50,217 nucleotides of DNA from Roseburia sp. (GCA_019411365.1 DXQT01000019.1:1-50217); one strand, 5' to 3'; counted from the first letter of the stretch, positions 16,574 to 26,453 are shown. The notes: generated by a model from the sequence alone, not told the origin. Program-made: numbers and translations.

Positions 16574-17495
16574 AAACAGTAAGCCTCTTCTTACCGTGAA
16601 AGGCTTGAAACAATATTTTAAGGTAAGTAATAATTATACCGTGCATGCGGTGGAAAACGTAAGTTTTCAGATCTATCCGGGTGAGACATATGGTCTGGTC
16701 GGGGAATCCGGTTCCGGAAAATCAACGATCGGAAGAAGTATCATAAGACTTTATGATCCGACCGCCGGGGAGATCAATTTTAATGGAATGGACATCAGCG
16801 GCAGGATCAATAAGGCAAACAGCCAGGCACTGCGCACGCAGATGCAGATGATCTTCCAGGACCCGATGGCATCCTTAAATCCAAGAAAAAAGGTGCGCGA
16901 TATCATCGGCGAGGGGTTAGATATCCATCATATGTACAAGACACGCGCAGAGCGTGAGGAAAAGATCAAAAACATCCTGGCAAAAGTTGGACTTGCGCCG
17001 GAACATGCGGGCCGTTATCCGCATCAGTTTTCCGGTGGACAGAGACAGCGTGTCGGAATTGCGAGAGCGCTGATCATGAACCCGAAACTGATCATTGCAG
17101 ATGAGTGTATCTCTGCGCTGGACGTTTCCATTCAGGCACAGGTCGTTAACCTGATGAAGGATATCCAGCAGGAGACAGGAACCGCGTATCTGTTTATCGC
17201 ACATGATCTTTCCATGGTCAAATATATTTCGGATCGCATCGGGGTACTTCATCTGGGACATCTCTTAGAGACCGGAACAACGGAGGAAATCTTTGAGAAT
17301 CCAATCCACCCATATACGAAGAGCCTTCTTTCTGCGATACCTGCACCGAATCCGGTCGTGGAAAAAAATCGTGTGGCACTGAGCTACGATTACAAGACTT
17401 CCGGCATTGATTATAATAAGGGAACGGATCATCTGGTGTCCGGGACACATTATGTGAAATGTACGGATGAAGAATTTAAGAAGTGGACAGAATAA
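16560..17495 (+). CDS. oppF: Oligopeptide ABC transporter ATPase OppF
   Basis: A 311-residue ATPase with Walker [12 protein letters not shown]-loop IFQDPMASLNPR, signature FSGGQRQRVG, Walker B IIADECISALD and H-loop IAHDLS. In Walker B the usual Glu-Pro reads Glu-Cys, a common variant in OppF. The C-terminal segment HPYTKSLLSAIPAPNP is the oligo_HPY region. It starts inside oppD with AAGGAGG upstream of ATG 16560, so the five genes oppABCDF form one operon, closed by the terminator at 17506. Confidence 0.93.
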   Translation: MTVNENSKPLLTVKGLKQYFKVSNNYTVHAVENVSFQIYPGETYGLVGESGSGKSTIGRSIIRLYDPTAGEINFNGMDISGRINKANSQALRTQMQMIFQDPMASLNPRKKVRDIIGEGLDIHHMYKTRAEREEKIKNILAKVGLAPEHAGRYPHQFSGGQRQRVGIARALIMNPKLIIADECISALDVSIQAQVVNLMKDIQQETGTAYLFIAHDLSMVKYISDRIGVLHLGHLLETGTTEEIFENPIHPYTKSLLSAIPAPNPVVEKNRVALSYDYKTSGIDYNKGTDHLVSGTHYVKCTDEEFKKWTE

Positions 17496-17505
17496 TATAG
17501 CAGGA

Positions 17506-17549
17506 AACCATCACAAACCGGGAGCCGGGGAGTGGTGGTTTTCTTTTTT
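17506..17549 (+). terminator. Intrinsic terminator of the opp operon
   Basis: AACCATCAC (17506-17514) pairs with GTGGTGGTT (17532-17540) and is followed by TTCTTTTTT. A GGGAGCCGGGG-rich loop lies between. Confidence 0.8.
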
Positions 17550-17632
17550 GGTAAAAGTGCTGAATTTTTTTGCGTGGGATGTGCTGAATATTATGCGAAA
17601 AGTAGAATATGAAAAATTGAACCGAAACCGTA

Positions 17633-17661
17633 TTGACTTTGAAAATGGAATTTGGTATATA
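17633..17661 (+). promoter_or_regulatory. Sigma-A promoter of the interrupted chemotaxis receptor
   Basis: TTGACT (17633-17638) and TATATA (17656-17661) are spaced by 17 bp. Transcription would begin about 17668, giving a 40-base leader to ATG 17707 with AGGAAATAAC as ribosome-binding site. The promoter still looks intact although the gene is broken. Confidence 0.65.
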
Positions 17662-17706
17662 AGAGTAAAAATTCAAAAATTCAATAGAGAAAGGAAATAA
17701 CAATCT

Positions 17707-19428
17707 ATGTTGTCACAAAAGAGTACAATGAAAGACAAATTGGAAAATATGCATCTGCAGGAGAGGATAAACTATGGCTACGGAAAAGTCATTAGTATGA
17801 TGTTGATTTCGGGTCTGTTTTCTATTGTGGTCATAGGTGTGTTATTTGCTAATATGTTACATTATATAGATGATGTCAATGCTGCGGATTAGGCGGTAAA
17901 AATCTGCAGGATCAATGTGAATACGTCAGCGAGAAATATCAGGGAAATGGCATTAAATAATGATACATCTGCTTATGACAGTTATGAGCAGAATGTAAAA
18001 AAGCTGCTTACAGAAGTGGATTCGCAGCTGGAAATATTAAAGAAAACCAAAGTCTTACCGGATGAGGAATATAATGAGTATGCATCTGCTCTTTCTGATT
18101 GGGGAAACATTGGTTATTCGATTATAGAAGAAATTAAAAATGGCGAAAAAGAGAAAGCGATTGATGAAATTTTTAATAGTTGTACACCTGCATTAAATAA
18201 ACTTGTGGAAATTGCCATAAGATTAGATGAGATCACAGATGAAGTAAGTGAGCAGTCTGCAAGAACTACAATTATTTTTGCTGTTGCAGGAATGGTGTGT
18301 ATTATTATCTGTCTGGTTTGTGCATGCACACTGGCTAAGGTAATAAGTAAAAAGGTACTTGAAACAATTCTGGATCCGTTACGTGCAGTGGAAGACGTTG
18401 CAAGGAAACTGACAGAAGGAAATTTACACAGTGCGCTGGAATATCATTCGGAAGATGAGATTGGAAGACTGGCGCACAGTATGCGCAAATCAATTCGTAT
18501 TTTGGGAACTTATGTAGATGATATTGATCGTGCAATGAAACTGTTCTCAGAAGGAAATTTTGATGTTCAGCCGGAAGTAGAGTGGAAGGGAGATTTTGTC
18601 GGTATTTTAAATTCTTTCATGTCATTTGAGAAGAGTATGGCAGAAACGATCAAAGGAATTAAAAATGTTTCGAGTGAGGTTTCAAGTGCAGCAGACCAGG
18701 TGGCATCAAGTTCCAATGATCTTGCAGATGGAGCTACGAATCAGGCAGCGGTTGTAGAAGAACTGACGGCTACAGTTGCCGGGGTTTCTGAACAGGTAGA
18801 AAAAAATTCACAATCTGCAAAAGCAATCAGTGGAAGAGTGGATGAACTTGGAAATGCCATTTCAGACAGCAATGGTAAGATGCATGAAATGGTTGCTTCT
18901 ATGCATGAGATTAATGAGGCATCAAAAGAGATTGATAAGATTATTGCAACAATTAATGAAATTGCTTCCCAGACAAATCTGTTGGCGTTGAATGCTTCTA
19001 TTGAAGCGGCAAGGGCCGGAGAGGCAGGAAAAGGATTTGCAGTTGTAGCGAATCAGGTAAATTTATTAGCTGAACAGAGTGCCCAGGCGGCAAAAGAATC
19101 AGCATCACTGATTGAAACATCTGTGAATGCGGTAGAAAAAGGTATGATAATCGCGGAAGAGACTGCGGCACAGCTGGAGGAGGTAGCAGAGAACTCCAAG
19201 CTGATTACGGAAGACGTTACACATATTGCGGATACATTAGAGACACAGACAACAGAAATCCAGCAGATCAATGAGGGAATTGAGCAGATCAATGACGTTG
19301 TGCAGACAAATTCTGCAACATCTGAGGAGTGTGCGGCTGCCAGTCAGGAGATGAGCAGTGAGGCAGAGAGTCTGCAGGGAATGATCCAGAAATTTAAAAT
19401 TCCGGAAACTGAAAATGTAACAGAATAA
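17707..19428 (+). pseudogene. Methyl-accepting chemotaxis protein interrupted by an in-frame amber codon
   Basis: Codons 1-61 (17707-17889) encode a cytoplasmic start and a first membrane helix (VISMMLISGLFSIVVIGVLF). TAG follows at 17890-17892, and the same frame then stays open for 512 codons to 19428. The second part has a four-helix ligand-binding region, a second membrane helix (TIIFAVAGMVCIIICLVCAC), a HAMP domain and a full signalling domain with the hairpin tip [20 protein letters not shown]. The residues after the stop continue the domain expected of the family, where a Gln (CAG) would fit, so one C-to-T change explains it. The intact remainder suggests a recent mutation, readthrough or a sequencing error. 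Reinitiation at GTG 17917 would lack the first helix. Confidence 0.85.
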
Positions 19429-19468
19429 AAATATTTCAACTATATTACATTAAATTATCACTTGTTTA

Positions 19469-19498
19469 TTGCATGAAAGAGACAATCTATAGTATGAT
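19469..19498 (+). promoter_or_regulatory. Promoter upstream of the AgcS symporter
   Basis: TTGCAT (19469-19474) and TATGAT (19493-19498) are 18 bp apart. The predicted start near 19505 leaves a short leader. Confidence 0.5.
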
Positions 19499-19518
19499 AG
19501 AGAAAGTACAAACTAAGG

Positions 19519-20919
19519 ATGGAAAAGGTATATACTATGATAGTCTCGGTCATTGAAAAGATCTACGCATTTTTATGGGGAGATCTGATTACGATCCCTT
19601 TGCCGCAGGAAAGCAGCATAGGGATTTCTTTACTTGTAATTCTTCTGATTCCGACAGGAATCTATTTTACGATCCGCACAAGATTTTTGCCGGTCAGGCT
19701 TTTCCCGGATATGATAAAAGCACTTATGGCAAAAAAGGAAACAAAGGACAGTCTTTCCACATTTCAGACGCTGATCGTCTCGACGGCTACCAGAGTCGGC
19801 ATGGGAAATCTGGTAGGCGTTGTGGCGGCAATCTCGGCAGGCGGTGCCGGTGCTGTGTTCTGGATGTGGGTGACTGCGCTGATCGGTTCCTCGACCGCAT
19901 TTGTGGAGGGGACGCTCGCACAGTTACACAAGGAAAAAGATCCTTTGTATGGCGGATATCGCGGAGGTCCCGCATATTATATCCATCATTTCTGTGAAGA
20001 AAAATTGAAAAAGAAGAAAAAGCATGTGCTGATCGCGGTACTTTTTGCAATTTCAGGACTAATCTGCTGGTGTGGCATCAGCCAGGTCATCAGCAATTCC
20101 GTGGTATCTTCCTTTGAAAATGCATTTGGCATCCCGCCACTTTACACAACGATCGTACTGGTTGCGATCGCAGCGGTGATCGTCCTTCGGAAAAATGCGA
20201 CGGTAAAAGTGCTTGACGTGGTCGTACCGGTTATGGCGGTCTGCTATTTTGCAATCACGATATTTATTATCCTGAAAAATATTGGAAGCATCCCGGCGGT
20301 TTTTGGTCGGATTTTTGAGGAGGCGTTTGGGCTAAGACAGGCAGTTTCCGGCGGCTTCGGCGCTGTCCTTATGAACGGCATCAAGCGTGGACTGTTTTCA
20401 AACGAAGCCGGTTCCGGCTCTGCTCCTTGTGCAGCCGCAGCAGCCGAATGTGAGACACCGGTCAGCGCCGGACTGACACAGGCACTTGGCGTATTTGTCG
20501 ACACCATTGTGATCTGCAGCTGCACTGCTATGATCATGCTCACTGCACCGGAAAATGTCGTGGCGGGAAAAGAAGGCATGGATCTGCTTCAATCGGCAAT
20601 GCGCTATCACCTGGGTGAATTTGGCGTCATATTCATCGCAGTGACCCTGTTTTTATTCAGTTTCTCCACATTTTTAGGCATCCTCTTCTATGCCAGAAGC
20701 AACGTCGCCTATTTATTTGGAGATAAATGGATCTTTCAGACCCTGTACAAAATCCTTGCATTAATTATGCTATTTATCGGCGGAATCGCCGCCTACACTT
20801 TCGTATGGGATCTCGGCGACGTCGGAATCGGTCTCATGACGATCTTCAATACAGGAATATTGTATCTGCTTGGTGGTCAGGCACTTACCGCCCTAAAAGA
20901 ATTTGAATCCACTAAGTAA
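19519..20919 (+). CDS. Sodium:alanine (glycine) symporter, AgcS family
   Basis: A 466-residue membrane protein with about ten to eleven helices. Family signatures are visible: STATRVGMGNLVGVVAAIS, the segment GGYRGGPAYYI and GLFSNEAGSGSAPCAAAAAE. The family imports alanine or glycine with sodium. ATG 19519 has its only purine run too close to the start codon; the in-frame ATG 19537, preceded by GGAAAAGG, is an equally good start and would remove six residues. It is followed 24 bases later by an NSS sodium symporter, so the two are probably co-transcribed amino-acid uptake genes. The substrate is inferred from family only. Confidence 0.9.
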   Translation: MEKVYTMIVSVIEKIYAFLWGDLITIPLPQESSIGISLLVILLIPTGIYFTIRTRFLPVRLFPDMIKALMAKKETKDSLSTFQTLIVSTATRVGMGNLVGVVAAISAGGAGAVFWMWVTALIGSSTAFVEGTLAQLHKEKDPLYGGYRGGPAYYIHHFCEEKLKKKKKHVLIAVLFAISGLICWCGISQVISNSVVSSFENAFGIPPLYTTIVLVAIAAVIVLRKNATVKVLDVVVPVMAVCYFAITIFIILKNIGSIPAVFGRIFEEAFGLRQAVSGGFGAVLMNGIKRGLFSNEAGSGSAPCAAAAAECETPVSAGLTQALGVFVDTIVICSCTAMIMLTAPENVVAGKEGMDLLQSAMRYHLGEFGVIFIAVTLFLFSFSTFLGILFYARSNVAYLFGDKWIFQTLYKILALIMLFIGGIAAYTFVWDLGDVGIGLMTIFNTGILYLLGGQALTALKEFESTK

Positions 20920-20943
20920 AAAAAGAAACGGAGCAAAATAAAA

Positions 20944-22299
20944 ATGAAAAGAGAATCCTTCAAATCCCGCCTGGGATTTCTGCTCGTAAGCGCCGGCTGC
21001 GCCATCGGAATCGGAAACGTCTGGCGATTCCCCTATGTGGCTGGACAAAACGGCGGCGGCATCTTCGTCCTGTTCTACCTGATATTTTTAATAGCAATGG
21101 GACTTCCGGTGCTGACCATGGAATTTGCCGTGGGGCGAGCCAGCAGAAAAAGCGCCGTGTTAGGTTATAAAGCACTCGAAAAAGAAGGCAGCAAGTGGCA
21201 TATTCACGGCTGGATCGCAATGTTTGGCTGCTATATGCTGATGATGTATTACACGACCGTATCAGGCTGGATGGTATCGTATTTCTTTAAATTTTTAAAA
21301 GGCGAATTCCAGACCGGCATGACTGCGGACAATACTGCGGCAGTATTTTCTAATCTGCTCGCAGATCCGGGACAGATGGCGTTCTGGATGATCCTTACCG
21401 TGATACTGGGATTTTTTGTGTGCAGCAGGGGACTGCAGAACGGACTGGAAAAAATAAGCAAGATCATGATGAGCGCGCTGCTGATTCTGATTGTTGTTCT
21501 CGCGGTGCACAGTATTACACTGCAGGGTGCAGCAGAAGGCGTGAAGTTTTATCTTGTCCCGAATCTGGACACGGTTGCAGAGACAGGGCTTAAAAATGTG
21601 ATCACGGAAGCCATGAATCAGGCATTTTTCACACTGAGTCTTGGCGTTGCCGCAATGGAGATCTTCGGAAGTTATATGGGCAAAGATCACTCGCTTGCCG
21701 GTGAGGGCGCAAGAATTTGCGGTCTTGACACCTTTGTGGCGATCATGTCTGGACTGATCATTTTCCCGGCATGTTTCAGCTATGGAGTGGAAGTGGATGC
21801 CGGACCGAGCCTGATCTTTATCACGCTGCCAAATGTGTTTGTCAATATGGCTGGTGGGCGGATCTGGGGATGTCTGTTTTTCCTTTTCATGACCTTTGCA
21901 AGTTTTTCGACGGTCATGGCAGTGTTTGAAAACATTATGTCATTTTGTATGGATATGTTTCACTGGAGCAGAAATAAAGCCGCACTTATCAATGGAGTGA
22001 TCATCCTGCTCGCAAGCCTTCCGTGTGTACTGGGTTACAATGTGTGGAGCAGCCTGCATCTGATAGGCGGCCGCGATGTGCTCGACAGTGAGGACTTTAT
22101 CGTCAGCAACCTGCTTCTTCCGGTCGGTTCACTGATTTATCTGCTGTTTAGCGTAACAAAGTGGGGCTGGGGGTTTGACAGATATATCGACGAGGCGAAT
22201 TCGGGAGAGGGCCTTAAGATTTCGAAAAAGTTAAAGCCATATTTCCAGTTTATACTGCCGCTGCTGATCCTGTTTATCCTGATTCAGGGGCTGGTGTAA
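20944..22299 (+). CDS. Sodium-dependent neurotransmitter-type symporter (NSS family)
   Basis: A 451-residue transporter with about eleven to twelve helices and the LeuT fold. The N-terminus SRLGFLLVSAGCAIGIGNVW and following WRFPYVAGQNGGG are the classic NSS TM1 sodium and substrate site, with GLPVLTMEFAVGRASR next. Bacterial members with eleven helices, such as Tyt1, take up amino acids. It starts at ATG 20944 with GGAG upstream, directly after the AgcS gene. Codons shift toward C-ending in the first part relative to the flanks, as in the end of the AgcS gene. The amino acid is unknown. Confidence 0.9.
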   Translation: MKRESFKSRLGFLLVSAGCAIGIGNVWRFPYVAGQNGGGIFVLFYLIFLIAMGLPVLTMEFAVGRASRKSAVLGYKALEKEGSKWHIHGWIAMFGCYMLMMYYTTVSGWMVSYFFKFLKGEFQTGMTADNTAAVFSNLLADPGQMAFWMILTVILGFFVCSRGLQNGLEKISKIMMSALLILIVVLAVHSITLQGAAEGVKFYLVPNLDTVAETGLKNVITEAMNQAFFTLSLGVAAMEIFGSYMGKDHSLAGEGARICGLDTFVAIMSGLIIFPACFSYGVEVDAGPSLIFITLPNVFVNMAGGRIWGCLFFLFMTFASFSTVMAVFENIMSFCMDMFHWSRNKAALINGVIILLASLPCVLGYNVWSSLHLIGGRDVLDSEDFIVSNLLLPVGSLIYLLFSVTKWGWGFDRYIDEANSGEGLKISKKLKPYFQFILPLLILFILIQGLV

Positions 22300-22322
22300 A
22301 AAAGGAAAGTAATTAAGAAAAA

Positions 22323-22365
22323 AATAGTGAAAGAATAGTGAAAAATAGTGTAAAAATAGTGTAAA
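22323..22365. repeat. Four AATAGTG repeats at about one helical turn
   Basis: AATAGTG occurs at 22323, 22334, 22344 and 22355, spaced 11, 10 and 11 bp, each followed by an A-run. The block lies 37 bases before the DUF4317 start. Phased A-tracts bend DNA, and phased direct repeats can be operator sites. Confidence 0.6.
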
Positions 22366-22401
22366 TTTAATGGAATAAATTACGGGAATGAAAGGACCAA
22401 A

Positions 22402-23019
22402 ATGATAAATCGCGACGACATGTTAGAACTGACCAGGCGCATGACTCCCGCACGGGCATCCATAGACCGGATCGCAGGCGCATATTTTGACGAAGAGGGA
22501 TATGTGGATGGAACATTCAATACGCATTTCTTAAAACTGTCTGCATCCGAAAGAGCCAAAAACTTAGAACTTGCCAAGACGGTGCTGATCTCAAAAACAA
22601 ATGAACAGTTAAGAGAATACCGGATCCCGGAAGAAAAAAGAAAGCCGGGCAGTATCTGGCAGCTCTTTGACGGGATCAGGGAGACAGGTCTGAAAGACGA
22701 TGCATTCCCGGATCTTTTCTATGAGCTGCTTGGAGAGAAATATCAGCCGGGGTGCCCATATGCGTGTTTTTTGTTCCACGGGAGATACGATGTCCCGGTC
22801 AAAGGGACCGATAAGGCATGGCAGGAGGGCTCAGAGGAAGTGTACGAATATCTGATCTGTGCGGTCAGTCCGTTAGAGGGCGAATATGAGCCGGGCGTGC
22901 CGGAGAGAGGTTTTTTGTACCCGGCATTTAAGGATCGCAGCACGGCGGGAGAGTATATCAATTTGTATGAGAAAGATGCCGGTCACAGTGAGAGTGTGTG
23001 GCAGAAGCTGCTAAAGTGA
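22402..23019 (+). CDS. DUF4317 domain protein, short or C-terminally truncated
   Basis: A 205-residue cytoplasmic protein related to the DUF4317 family, seen in the pattern of LTRRMTPARASIDRIAGAYF at the start, CFLFHGRYDVP in the middle and GFLYPAFKDRST near the end. Full-length members that I recall are close to 380-400 residues, so about half is missing: the reading frame ends shortly after the DRST segment. No biochemical function is established. ATG 22402 has AAAGGA upstream. Directly after its stop lies a fragment of a LysR-type regulator, consistent with a deletion or rearrangement at 23019-23021, although naturally short members may exist. Confidence 0.65.
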   Translation: MINRDDMLELTRRMTPARASIDRIAGAYFDEEGYVDGTFNTHFLKLSASERAKNLELAKTVLISKTNEQLREYRIPEEKRKPGSIWQLFDGIRETGLKDDAFPDLFYELLGEKYQPGCPYACFLFHGRYDVPVKGTDKAWQEGSEEVYEYLICAVSPLEGEYEPGVPERGFLYPAFKDRSTAGEYINLYEKDAGHSESVWQKLLK

Positions 23020-23020
23020 T

Positions 23021-23179
23021 ATGTCAAAAATGGATGAATACATGGTCGTGCTGCCGGAGGCACATCCGCTTTGCGTAAAAGAAAAGATTGAAATTGAAAA
23101 TCTGGAAAATGAGCCGTTCATGCTGTCAGAGCACGGTGGAAAAACGGCGTTCACCCGCAGAAATAATTTTCTGAAATGA
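23021..23179 (+). pseudogene. Fragment of a LysR-type regulator, effector domain only
   Basis: The 52-codon frame reads MDEYMVVLPEAHPLCVKEKI and continues ENLENEPFMLSEHGGKT, which matches the middle of a LysR substrate-binding domain (the strand with the LPxxHPL signature followed by a loop of the 'L..EPF..L..G' type). A complete LysR protein is about 300 residues with an N-terminal helix-turn-helix; none is found on either side. There is no ribosome-binding site. It begins one base after the DUF4317 stop. I read it as the remnant of a lost regulator, possibly of the neighbouring transporters. Confidence 0.6.
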
Positions 23180-23254
23180 AAAGCAATTCTGTGGTATCAA
23201 AAGTGATTTTGGTGTGCTAAGATAGAAAAAAATAAAAAAGAGAGTGAATGGGAA

Positions 23255-24466
23255 ATGGAATTAGACATTATTGGTCTGCTTGGTGCATGCTCTTATGCAC
23301 TCGACTGTGTCGAAGCGGAACTGACCCATGTTGCGACAAAACATGGAAAAAGAGTTGCATATATGAGCGTATGCACAGCACAAAAAATGGGAATTACAGG
23401 AGATGCCCTGCAGGATCTCGCGGCGTGTTCGCTGCTGCACGACAATGCGCTGACGCAGTATATTCATGAGGAATTTCACAATGACCTTACAAAAAATAAT
23501 ACGGAAAATATAACGTCAAAGCAGCTTGGCATCCACTGCATTTACGGGGAGGAAAACTTAAAAATGTACCCGTTTCTGACGGATGTGAAAAATGTGATTT
23601 TATATCACCATGAAAATGCCGATGGAAGCGGACCATTTGGAAAAACGTGGGAAGAGATCCCTCTTTTTGCAAGGATCATTCATCTGTGTGATATTTTAGA
23701 TGCGTTCTGCCGGACGCCGGTATTTGATGATGCCGTGTGGCAGCGCGCGAAAGATTATCTTTTGAAAAATAAAGGGACAAAATTTGATACTGCATGCGTA
23801 GATACTTTTTTGGAAGTGTTTGGGCAAGAACATTTTTTGAGTCTTGGAGATGCAGATTTAGAAGAACGGCTGTGGAATATTGTTCCGAGAAAAAAGCGGG
23901 ATTTAAGCGATGAAATGTGCAAAAATTTTGCCAATCTGTTTGCAAAGATCATCGACTATAAATCCGAATTTACAAGCCGCCATTCACTCGGTGTTGCGGA
24001 AAATGCAGCCAGATTATCCAGATATCTCGGTGATGACGAGGAGACGGTGCTGAAAATGTACCTGGCAGGCGCGCTGCACGATATCGGGAAAGCAGCAATC
24101 GGAAATGATATCTTAGAAAAACCGGGACGCCTGACGGACGAGGAGTTTTCTAAAATGAAAAATCATGCGGGATACACATATCTGATCTTATCACAGGCAG
24201 AAGGAATGGAAGATATCCGTGACTGGGCGGCGCTCCACCATGAAAAACTCGATGGCACCGGGTATCCGTTCGGTAAAACTGCCGACGAGCTAAACAGGCA
24301 GGAACGTATCATGGCGTGCATTGATATCTATCAGGCACTGACGGAGAGCAGACCGTATAAATCCGGAATGACGCACGAGGCAGCATGTGAGATATTGGAA
24401 AATATGGTGCAAAAGGGATGGATAGACGGTGAGATCACAGAACAGATCAAAAAATGTTTTGCTTAA
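23255..24466 (+). CDS. HD-GYP domain protein, probable cyclic-di-GMP phosphodiesterase
   Basis: A 403-residue soluble protein with two HD-type regions. The N-terminal half (about 50-150) has LLHDNALTQ and VILYHHENADGSGPFG, a diverged HD/GYP copy. The C-terminal half (about 230-400) is canonical HD-GYP: first metal His in SRHSLGV, His275-Asp276 in GALHDIGK, His328-His329 and the Gly336-Tyr337-Pro338 motif in HHEKLDGTGYP, and DIYQALTESRPYK. The family hydrolyses c-di-GMP, or cGAMP in some. There is no receiver or membrane sensor, unlike most members. The start ATG 23255 has a weak site (GGGAA). It faces the convergent chemotaxis receptor, sharing a bidirectional terminator. Confidence 0.85.
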   Translation: MELDIIGLLGACSYALDCVEAELTHVATKHGKRVAYMSVCTAQKMGITGDALQDLAACSLLHDNALTQYIHEEFHNDLTKNNTENITSKQLGIHCIYGEENLKMYPFLTDVKNVILYHHENADGSGPFGKTWEEIPLFARIIHLCDILDAFCRTPVFDDAVWQRAKDYLLKNKGTKFDTACVDTFLEVFGQEHFLSLGDADLEERLWNIVPRKKRDLSDEMCKNFANLFAKIIDYKSEFTSRHSLGVAENAARLSRYLGDDEETVLKMYLAGALHDIGKAAIGNDILEKPGRLTDEEFSKMKNHAGYTYLILSQAEGMEDIRDWAALHHEKLDGTGYPFGKTADELNRQERIMACIDIYQALTESRPYKSGMTHEAACEILENMVQKGWIDGEITEQIKKCFA

Positions 24467-24541
24467 GAGGAAGCGGCATTGAGCCTGCTCCACTCGTTTT
24501 ACTGCTGGGGCTGCACGGGTGCAGTTCTGCTTTTTAGTTAT

Positions 24542-24579
24542 AAAAACCGTGCTGGTTAAAATTACCGCACGGTTTTTTT
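24542..24579. terminator. Bidirectional terminator between convergent genes
   Basis: AAAAACCGTGC (24542-24552) pairs with GCACGGTTTTTTT (24567-24579). Both strands end in a T run, so it can serve the HD-GYP gene (+) and the chemotaxis receptor (-). The loop contains GGTTAAAATTACC, itself self-complementary at its ends. Confidence 0.9.
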
Positions 24580-24613
24580 GAGCAAATATTAATTTGTATA
24601 TAGTTCATATGAT

Positions 24614-26395
24614 TTACAGCTTAAATTGTTTCATATCTGCAGAAAGTTTTTCAATATCATCTGCTAAAGCAGATACCAGATCCGAAGATTTACGGACAAC
24701 GGCATCGAGCTCGGTTGCCATTGCGGAAGTTTCTTCTGTGGAGGATGCATTGTCGGTTGCAAGCTGTGTCAGGGTATCGATACTCTCTGTGACAAGCTCA
24801 CGCTGAGAATTGACATTCTTGATCTTTCCTGTAATGGTCTGGATGGACGCCATACAGGAATCGAGAGCACCTTTTAAGTCTTCAAACATCTGCTGTGTGC
24901 TTTCAAGAGCTGCAACCTGTTCGTCGGAAGCCTCACTCATTTTCTTCATCAGCTCCATAGATTTTTCGGAGTTCTGGCTTAACTCACTAATGATATTGTT
25001 GATCTCACTGACCGTCTGCGCAGACTGGGTGGCAAGTCCGCCGATTTCTTCTGCAACAACCGCGAATCCACGTCCGGCTTCACCGGCTCTCGCTGCCTCA
25101 ATGGAAGCGTTTAAAGAAAGCAGGTTGGTCTGGGATGCAATTTCGCTGATCAGGGTAGCTGCCTGACTGATCTTGTTGACGGAATCATTTGTCTGGGCAG
25201 TCTGGTTATACATAGAATCAATATCAGTCTTGGTTGTAGAATTGACATCAATCAGTCTGTGTAAAGTTTCCATGGACTTATTGGAACGATCCTGCATCAG
25301 CTGTGCATTCTGATCAAGGGATTCCATTTCTGAGGAAGTATCTGCGATGCCATCGGCAATCTCAGCAATATTTTCAGAGGCACTTGAAGTTGATGCTGCC
25401 TGAGAGTTACTGTTTTGGGCAATTTCATTGATTGCAGTCGAAACGTTCTGGATAGATTCGTTCATGCTGTCAAAATTCTTTTTGAAATCCGAAACGGCGG
25501 ACTGTAAATGAGAGGAAACTCCATCAATGTTGGAGATAAGTCCGACAACCTCCTGCTGTGCAAGATCAAGTGCACCAGCTGTTTTTCCAAGTTCATTGTT
25601 ACTTGAAACACTGACTCCGGTAGTCAGATCCCCGGTCGACATCCTGTTTGCAAAATTCTGGATCTCGATCAAAGGTTTGCAGATCATATTACCGAAAATA
25701 CGGGATGCAATGAATACGACAACTGTAAAAGACAGATCAATTATGATTATGACTGTGATCATAGTATGGTATTTCGCCTGAACTTCGTTTTTGGAACTAT
25801 TCATTTCCGCTTTCATATCATCTACATAGTTACCGGTGGAAACAACCCAGTTCCATGGGGTAAAGATTTGAGAGTACGCGATCTTTGGTGCTACGGTAAC
25901 ACCGTCGGCTTTCGTAAAATAAAATTCATTGAAGCCGCCGCCGTCAGAACCGGTCGAGACCTTCATGATCTCCTGAATGATCTTGACGCCATTCTGATCT
26001 GTCAGATCGTAACGGTTATTACCTTCCTGATCGGTTAAGATCGGATGCATAATGAGGTTGTAGTCGGTATCATCGATCCAGAAATAGCCGCTTCCATCAT
26101 CCCTGTAACGCATGTTGCGGACGATCTCTGCTGCTTCTTTTTTTGCTTCGTCTTCAGTCAGATCGCCGTTTTGGGATTTGTCGTATTCTGCCTGTAAAAT
26201 AGCGATGACAGACTGTACCTGACTTTTGATCTCAGTATTGTACCCATCTAACCTGGCATTTTCATAATTCTTGTTTGCCGTGGAAGTCATAGTGCTGATA
26301 TTTAAAATTGAAATACCGCCAATGACCATGACAGATACAAGAACAATCATAAGACACATTAGTGTCAGTGAATTTTTTACGCTTTTGCTTTTCAT
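24614..26395 (-). CDS. Methyl-accepting chemotaxis protein with extracellular Cache domain
   Basis: A 593-residue transmembrane receptor. Helix one (about residues 10-32) is followed by an extracellular single-Cache domain (sCache_2 type: [45 protein letters not shown]). Helix two, a HAMP region and the coiled-coil signalling domain follow, with the tip [20 protein letters not shown]. sCache_2 domains usually bind small organic acids. The C-terminus has no CheR-binding pentapeptide. I start at ATG 26395 because AAAGGGAG is ten bases upstream; the upstream in-frame TTG at 26404 sits on top of the site. It has its own promoter at 26425-26453. Confidence 0.92.
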   Translation of the reverse strand: MKSKSVKNSLTLMCLMIVLVSVMVIGGISILNISTMTSTANKNYENARLDGYNTEIKSQVQSVIAILQAEYDKSQNGDLTEDEAKKEAAEIVRNMRYRDDGSGYFWIDDTDYNLIMHPILTDQEGNNRYDLTDQNGVKIIQEIMKVSTGSDGGGFNEFYFTKADGVTVAPKIAYSQIFTPWNWVVSTGNYVDDMKAEMNSSKNEVQAKYHTMITVIIIIDLSFTVVVFIASRIFGNMICKPLIEIQNFANRMSTGDLTTGVSVSSNNELGKTAGALDLAQQEVVGLISNIDGVSSHLQSAVSDFKKNFDSMNESIQNVSTAINEIAQNSNSQAASTSSASENIAEIADGIADTSSEMESLDQNAQLMQDRSNKSMETLHRLIDVNSTTKTDIDSMYNQTAQTNDSVNKISQAATLISEIASQTNLLSLNASIEAARAGEAGRGFAVVAEEIGGLATQSAQTVSEINNIISELSQNSEKSMELMKKMSEASDEQVAALESTQQMFEDLKGALDSCMASIQTITGKIKNVNSQRELVTESIDTLTQLATDNASSTEETSAMATELDAVVRKSSDLVSALADDIEKLSADMKQFKL

Positions 26396-26424
26396 GGATA
26401 TCAAGCTCCCTTTCCTATAGGTTA

Positions 26425-26453
26425 ATTACACTTATTTTACTATTTTTTGACAA
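26425..26453 (-). promoter_or_regulatory. Promoter of the Cache chemotaxis receptor
   Basis: On the minus strand TTGTCA (26453-26448) and TGTAAT (26430-26425) are 17 bp apart, about 30 bases before the start codon. Confidence 0.55.

Noticed and set aside
17467..17700. A 77-codon frame between oppF and the chemotaxis receptor
   Set aside because: It covers the opp terminator and the receptor promoter and has no ribosome-binding site.
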